Shown: piece by piece, positions 1-9,262 of the stretch
Numbering within the stretch: the first letter of the stretch is position 1
Layout: each line of letters begins with the position of its first letter
Source of the DNA: Fagopyrum homotropicum
Taxonomy: Eukaryota > Streptophyta > Magnoliopsida > Caryophyllales > Polygonaceae
Assembly: GCA_033239125.1 (NCBI GenBank)
Contig: BSWB01000002.1
Coordinates: 45,481,001-45,545,000, forward strand
Direction: 5' to 3'
DNA length: 64,000 nt
The notes under the pieces: generated by a model
What the model was told of the DNA's origin: nothing
The model's database searches: none
What the model saw: the letters and a program-made list of their open reading frames with translations, nothing else
Translations under genes and position numbers: made by a program

Positions 1-987
1 AAAGAAATTGAATGAGTTGATCATCCCTCTTTTGCAAATTTCATAATGTGATGAATGTTACCTAAATCATGTTGAGGAATTAAGGTTGAAATCACACAAT
101 AAGTTCGTATGCTTCTTTTTGAGATGATTAAGGCAATTCGATTTTCTTTCTTCTTTCTTTGATCATTTAGCCCCTCATTGAAATATTGACCTCCCTTACC
201 TACCCGGGAATTTGGAGGAGTTGAATGAAAAAGGCATGTTTGATGTGGGAGGGCCATGAAAGCAATACTTTGCATTCAAAGGAATAGAAAGAAATTATAG
301 GTTTGGGGAAGTCAATCATGATGATGAGTAACTCGGCACCATTCACATAGCCGGGTGTTTGTGTCTTGCCAAAGTCGGATTGAGCGATATTCCTAGCGGA
401 TTATGGTATGTGCGCTAAGGGTTTGAGGCATCTCATAAAAATTGAGAAACGCCAATCTCCTAGGCTTCGGTTTTTGTACACCTCTATCCATAACTCCAAA
501 AGTAAAGTCGAAAAATGAAAAGGAAGAGAGAAGCTCTAAGTTGAAAGTGTTGCGGAAACCGCAAGAGAAGAAGAAAAGAGTAGTTGTCCACTTTCCCGGA
601 TTCATGCACCACACTCCTTAAAGTTTTCCTTCCCTTTCCGCATTCTAGACCTTGTTTGAAAGTCCTTAAGATCAAAAGAATGTTATATGGCTTGGTGATC
701 TAAATTGAAGTTTCTTATGATTGATTTTGATACTGTTTGAAGGTTATGATGTTTACATGGAAGTTTGATTGATTCATGAGCTTTCTTTACTCTTTACTCT
801 TTGATTATGTATATGAAAGTCTTATAAACGAATGAAGCAAGATTTGAGAATGATCTATTGATTAGAAGGCACATTCATCCAAAAGAAGTTTTTCTTTGAG
901 AAGGTACGCATATTTCATCCTAACTTGAATTTTAAAGCTTTGAAAGACCTTGCTTAGGGACAAGCAAGTGGCAAGTATGGGGTTATT
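1..987 (+). mobile_element. 3' internal end of an upstream Athila copy (A0)
   Basis: Non-coding. The stretch is nearly identical, base for base, to 37983-38969, the region just before element A's 3' LTR, and more divergent from the same region of B (28955-29943). It contains the conserved block around 326-480 (GAGTAACTCGGCACC and following), a stem-loop at 949-968 (CTTGCTT/AAGCAAG, loop AGGGAC) and a polypurine tract at 971-987 that abuts the LTR start at 988. Because an internal 3' end, not unrelated flank, precedes the LTR, this LTR must also be the 3' LTR of a copy lying upstream of the window. Small open frames here are not genes. Confidence 0.9.
949..987 (+). promoter_or_regulatory. Pre-PPT stem-loop and polypurine tract of A0
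   Basis: The stem CTTGCTT/AAGCAAG (949-968) has loop AGGGAC. It is followed by GCAAGTATGGGGTTATT, which ends directly at the TG of the LTR. This is the position of the plus-strand primer of an LTR retrotransposon. Confidence 0.8.
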
Positions 988-1281
988 TGTTAGCATGAAA
1001 TATTGTGATATTTTAGGCACGTTTTCTAAGTGTATTTCATCCATATAGTTAGTCATTGATGAAGCATTGAAGCATTTGTGAGTTAGTTTATCTATATTGT
1101 CGATATAGAGGTCTACATAAGTTTTGTGTTGATTGTAGGCGATTTAGAGCTAATTCCGAACGGATTGAGAGAGAATGGAGTTTGATTGAGCATGTCCAAG
1201 GATTGAGAACATCTTTAGGAGCTAAGGTGGTGCTAACATAAATAATAACACGAGACTAAGGAAAATCACGAACTACCTCTA

Positions 1282-1459
1282 AACCACGCTCTAAAATACG
1301 GCCGTACTAGATTCCACGTTCAAGTCCACGGCCGTGGAACCTTGGAAAGAGAGGCGTGATGAATTCCAGCAACTTACACGGCCGTGGAGGGTTGTGACAA
1401 ACCGTGACCACATTCCACGCTCTAAATTACGGGCGTGGAACCCTTCCACGACCGTGATC
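1282..1459 (+). promoter_or_regulatory. Cluster of CGGCCG-core palindromes upstream of LTR TATA (A)
   Basis: TCCACGGCCGTGGA at 1325-1338, ACGGCCGTGGA near 1378 and a series of half sites (ACGGCCGTAC, CCACGACCGTG, ACGGGCGTGG) lie within 180 bp. All are upstream of the TATA box at 1534. The same cluster occurs at 18695-18870, 30238-30414 and 39264-39441 in the other A/B LTRs. Confidence 0.75.
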
Positions 1460-1533
1460 TTGGCAATATTTTACGCAATATTATAAGCCACGATCTTCTA
1501 CGCATTGGGCCGGGCCAATATTTTATCTTACCC

Positions 1534-1542
1534 TATAAAAGG
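1534..1542 (+). promoter_or_regulatory. TATA box of A 5' LTR
   Basis: TATAAAAGG preceded by CCC and followed by ACGGG. It is conserved at the same LTR position in B and in A's 3' LTR. It is the likely Pol II core promoter, with transcription expected about 30 bp downstream. Confidence 0.7.
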
Positions 1543-2040
1543 ACGGGAGAAGAGAGATTCCGTCACCTCTGCTTAGGCTCACACTTCGGCTTACCCTAGT
1601 TTTACACTTTGACGGAGATTGTGATTGAGAGAATTGCGCTTTGCTATTGAGATTTCCGGATTGACGGAAGAGTTGAAGATTTGGAAGATCGTTCGTGGCG
1701 GAAGTTACGCCTTTGATTCTAGGTTTGATTAGAAGACGGATTGACATCCCGTTCTTCGTTCTTATGTAGACAATTACTTGTTTGTGTTTATTCCGAATCT
1801 GAATTGCATTATCGTTGATATTTGTGGATTTGAGATTGATTTAAGGTTTATTGAAAGTTTTCGGAAGTTTTCATCTTTCAATCTTTTAAGTCTTGAATTT
1901 GATATCAATATGACTGTTGTTGGCTAAAACCCTTTAGCAATTCTAAGGTGAAGGGTTGATAGTTGTGGCTTAGATGATGATAGATCGATCGTAAACAGAT
2001 TGGACCCTGAGAGTTAGAGAGAATCGCCGACGAACCTAAT

Positions 2041-2094
2041 CCACGGTCTGTTCTTGAGCTTCCACGGCCGTGGAACTCAAGAACTACCCGTAAT
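2041..2094 (+). promoter_or_regulatory. Three-part nested inverted-repeat module, A 5' LTR
   Basis: An outer half site CCACGG and arm TGTTCTTGAG precede the perfect core TTCCACGGCCGTGGAA (2060-2075). Arm CTCAAGAACT and an outer half site CCGTAATT follow. The arms pair with each other around the core, giving one long imperfect hairpin or dyad. Homologous modules occur in every Athila LTR of the window. Confidence 0.75.
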
Positions 2095-2608
2095 TTTTGT
2101 GTTAGTTTACGAACTTGCTTTTACTTTAATCCAAAGTTAAAGATTTGCTTTAACTTAGTCTTGGCTTGCCTTTTCTAGGTGGTAGTGAAGCCTCGACAAC
2201 CTCTACCTCGATTGTGAGTGTCACAACCTTAATCGGTTTAGTTAGTCTTGATCCTTGGATTACAAGTTTGGGTATATGACATTAATTCTTATCTTTAGAT
2301 CTTTTCTATATTGAAGCCTCAACAACCTTTATAGAGAGTGTCTTTTAGGTGAGTCATATAAGGTTTTTGGAACTTCACCATACGATTACCTTACATTCGT
2401 ATACCTTTGCATACCTCAACTCTGTCCTTATATCTTTAGTATATCTTGAATCGATTGCCACAACTGGATTCCTGGATCTTTAGGATTGTTGTTTTCCCAA
2501 TATTTGAAAAGCTTCATACACTTACTTGCTCGATAATCTGAAATTGGATTTAACCCCCCAAATCCCTGTGTTCGATACTTTGGAATTCTTGCTCAACTAT
2601 ATCGATCC

Positions 2609-2613
2609 GTACA
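2609..2613. repeat. Target-site duplication GTACA, left of element C
   Basis: GTACA here and at 14017-14021 flank C exactly. Joining the two sides restores the LTR string CCGTACACTGCGGG seen intact in the other A/B LTRs. Confidence 0.95.
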
Positions 2614-3452
2614 TGTTACGCTCAGGGTGTGTAGTGCAATAAGCCTTAAATTTATACTCGTTATATTTTTCCTAACTCCTAGCGAACCCGCAGTGTACGG
2701 TTCGTTTTGTAGCAAGGATAGTATTCCGAGGTCGAACACAAAGACTAAGGTGAAATCAAGTCAAACAATGGCCATAGATAGTGTGGATCTAGTCTAAGAA
2801 AAGGTCAAGGAACAAAGAAATGAAAATCTCGATATTTTTGGTTGGTTTTTGTGGTGATCAAGCAAAGATCACAAATCAAGCAAGATAATAAAACAAACTA
2901 ACAACTCAAACTAGCAAGGTAAACAAGTAACACAAGCACAAAATATGTGATAAAAGAGAGAAAAGTGGATTCTAGAGGTCAAGATTTCCGGTTATGGCAT
3001 TAGACTCAAGGTTCTAAAGATTCTAAGGACAAGACTGCGGTGTTGGGAAAGGGTGTTTCACTAATGGAAGCAATTACCGGGTAGGTCTCTTACTTCACTA
3101 ATCCCGCATCAAACTCCTATTACCGGGTAAGTCTCAAGGAGGTAAAGAAGGGAATTCTACACAAACCGGACACTACTTAAGTGGCAAACCTCTCCTTACC
3201 GGGTAAGTCTCGGAAAAGTAAGTCTCAAGCAATAATCCTAGCACACTCAATCCAATAGCGGCTTGTGAGGCTCACTACTACCTAGAATTCATCATCTTAG
3301 GTATCTAAGATCGGAAATCATCGGGTAGATCTCTTCCCTCACTTAGGTTGATAGCATTAGGTGATCCTAAGCTAAATTAAGCTAAATAAACACTAGGATT
3401 TCAACAACCTAACACCCTAACATACAGATTCATCAATTAAAGAGCAACAGAG

Positions 3453-3515
3453 AGGAAAATCGGGTGGATCATGGAAAAATCGGCCGATTTTCCTGAAGAA
3501 CAGCCCGATTTTTCC
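3453..3515 (-). promoter_or_regulatory. Three-part palindrome module, C 3' LTR (AAATCGG class)
   Basis: Core AAAATCGGCCGATTTT at 3476-3491. Half sites AAAATCGGG and CCCGATTTTT lie outside it, with GAAGAACAG between core and half site. It occupies the position of the CCACGG-class module in solo LTR S. Confidence 0.72.
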
Positions 3516-3990
3516 TTCTGGAATGGGTTTCATGCATACAAATCATCCTAAACTAACATATAAGTTCATCCTATCATCACCCTAGCCATAACCATCAATC
3601 CATCACTCCAGAATCACAATAAACTAGCCAATAATATGCATATCAAGATCCAAAATCATCACACAAGCATACATGGTTTTCATAGATGGATGATGAAAAA
3701 TAAGCAAGTAAAAACAACAAATCTCAGCTGAATCTAAGTTTTAGCAAGACTTACAACCCTTCAAATGAAGTTCCAAAACGTTCCTAACAATCCTTGCAAT
3801 AGTTCTTCAATCAAAGACTCCAAAAATCACTCAAAATCACTCAAAACCTCACTGTCACTCTTAGATTGGTGTTCTTCTTCTTCCTTCAATTTGAGAGAGT
3901 TTTCCTCTTCTCCAAGTCTATCCCCAATCCAATGAGCTGTGAATGAGAGAATGTGGGAGAGGAGAGATGCTCAGCAACAGCTTGCAGGCC

Positions 3991-3998
3991 CACTTATA
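3991..3998 (-). promoter_or_regulatory. TATA-like box, C 3' LTR
   Basis: On the minus strand the string TATAAGTG follows GAGAA. The same string is at 13559-13566 in the 5' LTR. The palindrome AAAATCGGCCGATTTT lies about 90 bp upstream in the sense direction, as in A and B. Confidence 0.45.
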
Positions 3999-4448
3999 TT
4001 CTCCACCAAGAGCAAGGCCGGATCAAGAGATCGTGGGCCACGTGGCTTAAGCTGTTGAAGGCCAAAAAATCGACCCAATAAGGAAAATCGGCCGATTTTC
4101 CTGAGTGATGGTCCGATTTTCTTCAACAGAAGCATGTTATGATTGTCTAGCCATGAGTTGCTCCATTGCTTGCACCAATAGTGGTCTTTGTGTCCTTTGT
4201 TGCTCCAATTATGCTCCTTCCAAGCTTTGGATGTGTACCACCATGAGGCTTGACCCTCGAATGCATCGGTTAATGTCCAAAAGACCCCCGAAATACCTAC
4301 AACATCGACAAAAGCTCGTGTAGACGTCTTTTCTAGAATTATGCATGAAATGAGTGTAAACGTCGTGAACTAATGCCAAACCGCGCAGGAATAGTGGGAA
4401 AAACTATCTAATCGTATGCCTATACTAACGTCATAAATCACGTTATCA

Positions 4449-4486
4449 AAATACCCCATACTTAAGATTTGCTCGTCCCCGAGCAA
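4449..4486 (-). promoter_or_regulatory. PPT and pre-PPT stem-loop of C
   Basis: Minus strand: stem TTGCTCG/CGAGCAA with loop GGGA (4486-4469), then AAGTATGGGGTATTT touching the LTR. The stem pairs CG where A, B and D pair TT/AA, a compensatory change. Confidence 0.8.
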
Positions 4487-5685
4487 GATCCAACTATAGA
4501 CTAAGAGATGACATGATTTATGCATGCAGAAAAACAACAAAATCTTTTTGGAATTTTGCTTCTAACATTGGATCACCTTCATAGTCATGTTTCATAGCAA
4601 TGGACAAGCAAAGCATAAAACGAATGAAGGCATGGAAAGACAATTATACTTAACTAGAAAGCATGCATGAGAGGTGAAAATGAAGAAGTCAAGATAATCA
4701 TGAGTATGTCCAATCTAGATCACTAAGTCTTACACACATGCATCTAGGTCACAAGGACTTAGGAAAGAAGAGGCTAAGAAACGTTGTGATTAGGTGGGAA
4801 TTTTTAGGTCATGTGATGCTAATCCGGGAAAGGAACTAACTCCACAATTTCGTTTTTGCTCAGCTTCCCAACAAGTGTATAATTTTCTCCATCTTTTCTT
4901 TGTTTTCTTTTCTTTTTCACTTATTTTTGAGACAATGGCATTGGTGTACAAAAGCAGAAACCTTGGTGATTAGCCGTCCTCGGGCTTTTTTATTTTTCGA
5001 GGTGCATCCACACCGGGCACACATACCAAAGCTCGTTAGGACTATCGGTTTATTTGACTTTGGCAAGGCACAAACACCCAATTATGTGAATGGTGCCGAG
5101 TTACTCGTCATTTAAACCAACGTCCCCAAACCTATATTTTTTTCTACACTTTTCACAACAAATTCAGCACTTCATTCACATCATTCATTCATCAACAACT
5201 TCACCCCACACTTGCTTTTCACACACATCAACACACTAGCATGCTCCTATTCCCGGATGGGTCAAAAGATGTCAAGTTTTTCATCAATTGAGGTGCTCAA
5301 ACAACATGATCAAGATGAGAAGTAGAGAAAAATGAATTGCCTTAATCACTCCTAAATGATGTGCAAGAACTATCATGTAATTTCGGCTTTCAATCCTCAA
5401 TTCAATCAAGGCAAACATTCATGATCACAAATCGTTCATGGGATTCAAGATAAGTACTTCAAGTCCACATATACATTCATCTATTCAACACATAAAGCCA
5501 TCCATAGCCAATTCACAAGACAAATTTCATCATAAGGGTCATTCCCAAGCTTTAGAAGCACTAAAATTTTTTAAAATTTTCTGATTTTTTTGGATTTTTC
5601 GAAATATGTATGTACAATGCAAGACATAATGAAACATGTGACAATATTAAACTATCCTAGATGCTAATCATGCAAGTGATCATGA
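4487..5685 (-). other. 3' non-coding region of C between the two PPT modules
   Basis: No coding sequence is recognisable. On the minus strand the block at about 5115-4940 reads ACTCGGCACCATTCACATAA and then GGGTGTTTGTGCCTTGCC, clearly homologous to blocks at 326 (A0), 29276 (B), 38308 (A) and 61918 (D). Its length (about 1.24 kb from the internal PPT-like module to the LTR) matches the other elements even though C has no third ORF. Confidence 0.75.
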
Positions 5686-5704
5686 AAACCCCACCCCATA
5701 CTTA
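5686..5704 (-). promoter_or_regulatory. Internal second PPT-like module of C
   Basis: Minus strand: AAGTATGGGGTGGGGTTTT, preceded by ATTAGGGACAATGTG. It repeats the layout of the LTR-adjacent PPT (AGGGACAA, then AAGTATGGGGT). It is present at 28691 (B), 37724 (A) and 61331 (D). Confidence 0.6.
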
Positions 5705-5944
5705 GAAACACATTGTCCCTAATGTGTAGACTAAATAAAGAAGTGAAAGAGAGTCCTCACAATGTAAAATTGGTGATGCGTTGGTATTTCGGTTCTCATT
5801 GGATGATGATGGTGGATGATCGATCAAGGATGGTAGAGAGCTCTTGATGTTCATTATGGTGTCAGAACCCGCGCTTGGCACCGCAAGCCGTCCAAGTTCC
5901 ATGTCCGCTCCACCCATGCTTGATTGGAGATCATCACTTTTCTT

Positions 5945-6025
5945 TACAGAGGAAAAATCGGACAAGCAACCCAGGAAAATCGGCCGATTTTGTGCATGAA
6001 CAGTCCGATTTCCTGGGTGCTTTCT
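5945..6025 (-). promoter_or_regulatory. AAATCGG-class palindrome cluster after C pol
   Basis: AAAATCGGCCGATTTT lies near 5980, flanked by half sites AAAAATCGGAC and GTCCGATTT. The outer sequences AACCCAGGAAA and TTTCCTGGGT also pair. It corresponds to the pol-ORF3 spacer cluster of the other elements. Confidence 0.65.
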
Positions 6026-6110
6026 TCCTTGTCCATGTGCTCGGATCTTGCTTCTTCAACCATTCCATGAGGCCTTCACATGACCTCCAACATCTCATAA
6101 CTCATGACAA

Positions 6111-7592
6111 TCAACAAGATCTAGCACCCAAAAACACAAAAGGAAAAACAAAGCACACCAAGAGTAAGATCAAGCAAAAGCAAGAAAAAGAAAGGGAAAA
6201 ATATGTACCAATGGGTTGCCTCCCATTAAGCGCTTCTTTAAGGTCATTAGCTTGACCAAATTCAGGAGCGTTTCCCTCAAGGTGAAGTGGGGCAATCACT
6301 TTCATCGGGGCTTCCGGGATATACTTCTTCAAACGGTGCCCATTCACCTTGAAGTTACCACAATGATCTCCTCCTATCTCCACCGCTCCATGAGGAAAAA
6401 CTTTCTTTACAACATAGGGACCCGTCCATCTTGATTTGAGCTTTCCGGGGAAGATCCGCAGCCTCGAGTTGAAGAGAAGTACTAAGTCACCCTCCTTCAA
6501 CTCCTTTGGGATGAGGCGCTTGTCATGCCAACGCTTGGTCCTCTCCTTGTAGATCCGGGCATTCTCATAAGCATCCAACCGGATCTCCTCAAGGGCGTTC
6601 ATGTCTAGCAACCGCTTCTCACCGGCCTCCTTGAGGTCAAAATTCAACCACCTTATAGCCCAATATGCTCTATACTCCATCTCTACCGGAAGGTGGCAAG
6701 ACTTGCCATAGACTAGCTTGTAAGGAGTGGTGCCAATTGGTGTCTTGAAAGTGGTCCTATAAGCCCACAAGGCATCATCGAGTTTCATAGCCCAATCCTT
6801 TCTTATTCTAGAAACCGTCTTCTCAAGGATTCCTTTTATCTCTCGGTTGGAGATCTCCACTAGGCCACTAGTTTGGGGATGGTTGGGTGTTGCCACCTTA
6901 TGAGTCACCCCATACTTAGCCAAAAGTGCTCCAAAGTTCCTATTAGTGAAGTGCTTTCCTCCATCACTTATGATGACCCTTGGTGTTCCAAACCTAGGAA
7001 AGATCACTCGGTTGAAGAACCGCACCACTACCTTGGCATCATTTGTGGGAGAGGCGATTGCCTCCATCCATCTCGAAACATAATCTACCGCCAATAGGAT
7101 GTAGAGGTTGCCACATGAAGAAGGGAATGGTCCCATGAAGTCCACACCCCACACATCAAATATCTCCACCTCTTGTATGTTGTTCAAGGGCATTTCATTC
7201 CTCCTTGAGATGTTGCCCGTCCTTTGGCAAGCATCACAAGCTACCACAAAGTTTTGCACATCCTTGAACAAACTTGGCCAAAAGAAGCCCGATTACAACA
7301 CCTTAGCACATGTCTTGTGTGAGCTAGCATGCCTTCCACATGGCAAAGAATGACAATGGCGGATCACACTCTCCACCTCATCCTCCGGTATGCATCTTCT
7401 AAAGACTCCATTCGGACCTCTCTTGAACAAAAGCGGTTCACTCCAATAGTAGTGCCTCACATCTTTGAAGAACTTCTTCCTTTGGGCATATGACAAATCG
7501 GGAGGCACTTCTTCACACACAAGATAGTTCACGATGTCGGCATACCATGGCTCACTTCCTCTAGACACTTGGAACAAGCACTCCTCCACCAA
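6111..7592 (-). pseudogene. Element C integrase and C-terminal pol
   Basis: Part of the same frame as the RT upstream, interrupted by stops at 7593-7595 and 7293-7295. The N-terminal HHCC zinc-binding region (HCHSLPCGRH, then CDACQRTG) is followed by the DD35E core: GVDFMGPFPSS, IISDGGKHF and LVEISNREIKG. The C-terminal GPY/F module is RWTGPYVVKK. There is no chromodomain. It would insert the cDNA into chromatin. The frame runs past the place where A, B and D stop and reads through the conserved AATGGG-AGGCAA-CCCATT hairpin (6227-6210), so the last 40 or so residues are probably not ancestral protein. The stop at 7293 falls at the same codon as a stop in A (32370). Confidence 0.88.
6210..6227 (-). 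other. Pol-end hairpin (C)
   Basis: Minus strand: AATGGG-AGGCAA-CCCATT. The loop AGGCAA is identical in A, B and D, while the outer stem pairs differ but still pair. Confidence 0.65.
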
Positions 7593-9251
7593 TTACAATT
7601 GCTCATCCAGGAATGAGTCATCAATCGGGATGTCATCTTTCTCAAGCTCTATTGGTGGGAGTCTACTCAGGTGATCCGCCACAGAATTTTCGGACCCCTT
7701 CTTGTCCCGGATTTCCAAATCAAACTCTTGAAGAAGAAGGATCCACCGAATCAATCTAGGCTTGGCATCCTTCTTTGTAAGGAGATAACGGATCGCAGCA
7801 TGATCCGTATATACAATGACCTTCGCTCCAACAAGATATGAGCGGAACTTCTCAAAGGCATATACCACCGCTAGCAACTCTTTCTCGGTTGTGGCATAGT
7901 TAAGTTGGGCATCATCTAGCATTTTGCTAGCATAATAGATGGCATGTGTGCGCCCATCTTTCTTTTGTCCCAAAACAGCCCCAACGGCCACATCACTTGC
8001 ATCACACATCACTTCAAATGGTAAGCTCCAATCCGGAGGTTGCATGATGGGGGCGGAGATCAAAGCATCCTTTAACCTACAAAAAGCTTCAAGGCAATCC
8101 TTGGAGAAAACAAACTCAACATCTTTCATTAGTAGGTTAGTAAGAGGCTTAGAAACCTTAGAGAAATCTTTAATGAATCTCCGGTAAAAACCGGCATGCC
8201 CTAGAAAGCTCCTTACCCCTTTCACCGAGGTAGGTGGTGGCAACTTCTCTATCGTTTCAATCTTGGCCCTATCAACCTCAATGCCACGGTTGGACACCAA
8301 ATGTCCCAACACAATACCTTCACTTACCATGAAGTGACATTTTTCCCAATTTAAGACAAGATTTGTCTCCTCACATCTTTTCAATTCTAATGACAAGTTA
8401 GCTATGCAATTATCAAAGGAAGAACCATAAACAGAAAAATCATCCATAAACACTTCCATGATGTTTTCAATGTATTCCGAAAAGATAGCCATCATACACC
8501 TTTGGAAGGTAGCGGGTGCATTACACAACCCAAATGGCATTCTCCTATATGCAAAAGTACCCCATGGACATGTATATGTGGTTTTCTCTTGGTCATCGGG
8601 GTGGATAGGGATTTGGAAGAATCCACTATAACCATCTAAGTAGCAAAAATGAGAATGCTGAGCTAACCTCTCTAGCATTTGGTCAATGAAAGGGATAGGG
8701 AAGTGATCTTTCCTAGAGGCCATGTTCAATTTCCTATAGTCAATACACATCCTCCATCCCGTAACCGTCCTAGTTGGGATTAGTTCATTGTTTTCATTAG
8801 TTACTACGGTCATCCCACCCTTCTTAGGAACTACATGAACGGGACTAACCCACTTACTATCCGAAATAGGGTAGATGATTCCCGCATCTAGCAACTTAAT
8901 GATCTCTTTCTTGACTACCTCTTTCATTATGGGATTCAATCTTCTTTGATGTTCAATAGAGGGTTTATGGTTATCTTCCATCATTATCTTATGCATGCAC
9001 AAAGAAGGCTTAATGCCAACAAGGTCATCAATGGTGTATCCTATTGCCTTTCTATGCAGTTTCAATTCATTCAACAATCTATTAAGTTCATCATCATTCA
9101 AAGATGCATTCACAATCACCGGATAAGTAGAATTTGAACCAAGGAAAGCATACTTTAAATGAGATGGAAGAGGTTTAAGATCAAGTTGAGGAGGACCTTT
9201 TTCGGTTGGAGATGATCCATCCAATGTAGGTTGAGATGATTGCAAAGCCAT
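7593..9251 (-). pseudogene. Element C reverse transcriptase-RNase H
   Basis: 552 codons without a break. RT: substrate-binding CIDYRKLN, YLDGYSGFFQIP, MPFGLCNAPATFQ and catalytic VFMDDFSVYG. RNase H: CDASDVAVGAVLG, TTEKELLAVVYA and VYTDHAAIRYLL, so all three catalytic acidic residues seen in this family are present, unlike A and B. It is in a different frame from the protease part upstream. The true polyprotein start is at gag (12039); the Met at 9251 is only the first in the open stretch. It is one of the two least damaged RTs in the window and ends at a stop at 7593. Confidence 0.9.
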
Positions 9252-9262
9252 TGAAGCCTCCC

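Larger units (their letters stand above)
988..2613 (+). repeat. Element A 5' LTR, left part (shared with A0)
   Basis: Begins TGTTAGCATGAA, as the LTRs at 18400, 29944 and 38970 do. It contains a palindrome cluster (1282-1459), a TATA box (1534-1542), two copies of GAAGCCTC(A/G)ACAACCT (2187 and 2313) and the three-part palindrome module (2041-2094). It is cut by element C at the target GTACA (2609-2613); the last 72 bp resume at 14022. No gene lies inside it. Confidence 0.93.
2614..4448 (-). repeat. Element C 3' LTR
   Basis: In plus-strand reading it runs TGTTACGCTCAGG to CACGTTATCA. The sense strand is minus. It contains four copies of an ACCGGGTARGTCTC-like motif (about 3075, 3121, 3197, 3319), a three-part palindrome module (3453-3515), a TATA-like box on the minus strand (3991-3998) and an AAAATCGGCCGATTTT palindrome upstream of it in the sense direction (4084-4099). 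The open frame at 4105-4323 recurs in the other LTR and in no known protein, so it is not called. Confidence 0.93.

Noticed and set aside
393..675. Minus-strand frames in the conserved 3' block, repeated at 38375-38657
   Set aside because: Not maintained in B, C or D at the same extent, and no known domain. The conservation is better explained as non-coding.
1282..1459. CRISPR-like array reading of the repeated palindromes
   Set aside because: Repeats are short, unevenly spaced and inside plant retrotransposon LTRs; no cas gene and no regular spacers.
4105..4323. 72-codon frame repeated at 13673-13891
   Set aside because: It lies inside C's LTR, antisense to the element. It recurs only because the LTR is duplicated, and it resembles no known protein.
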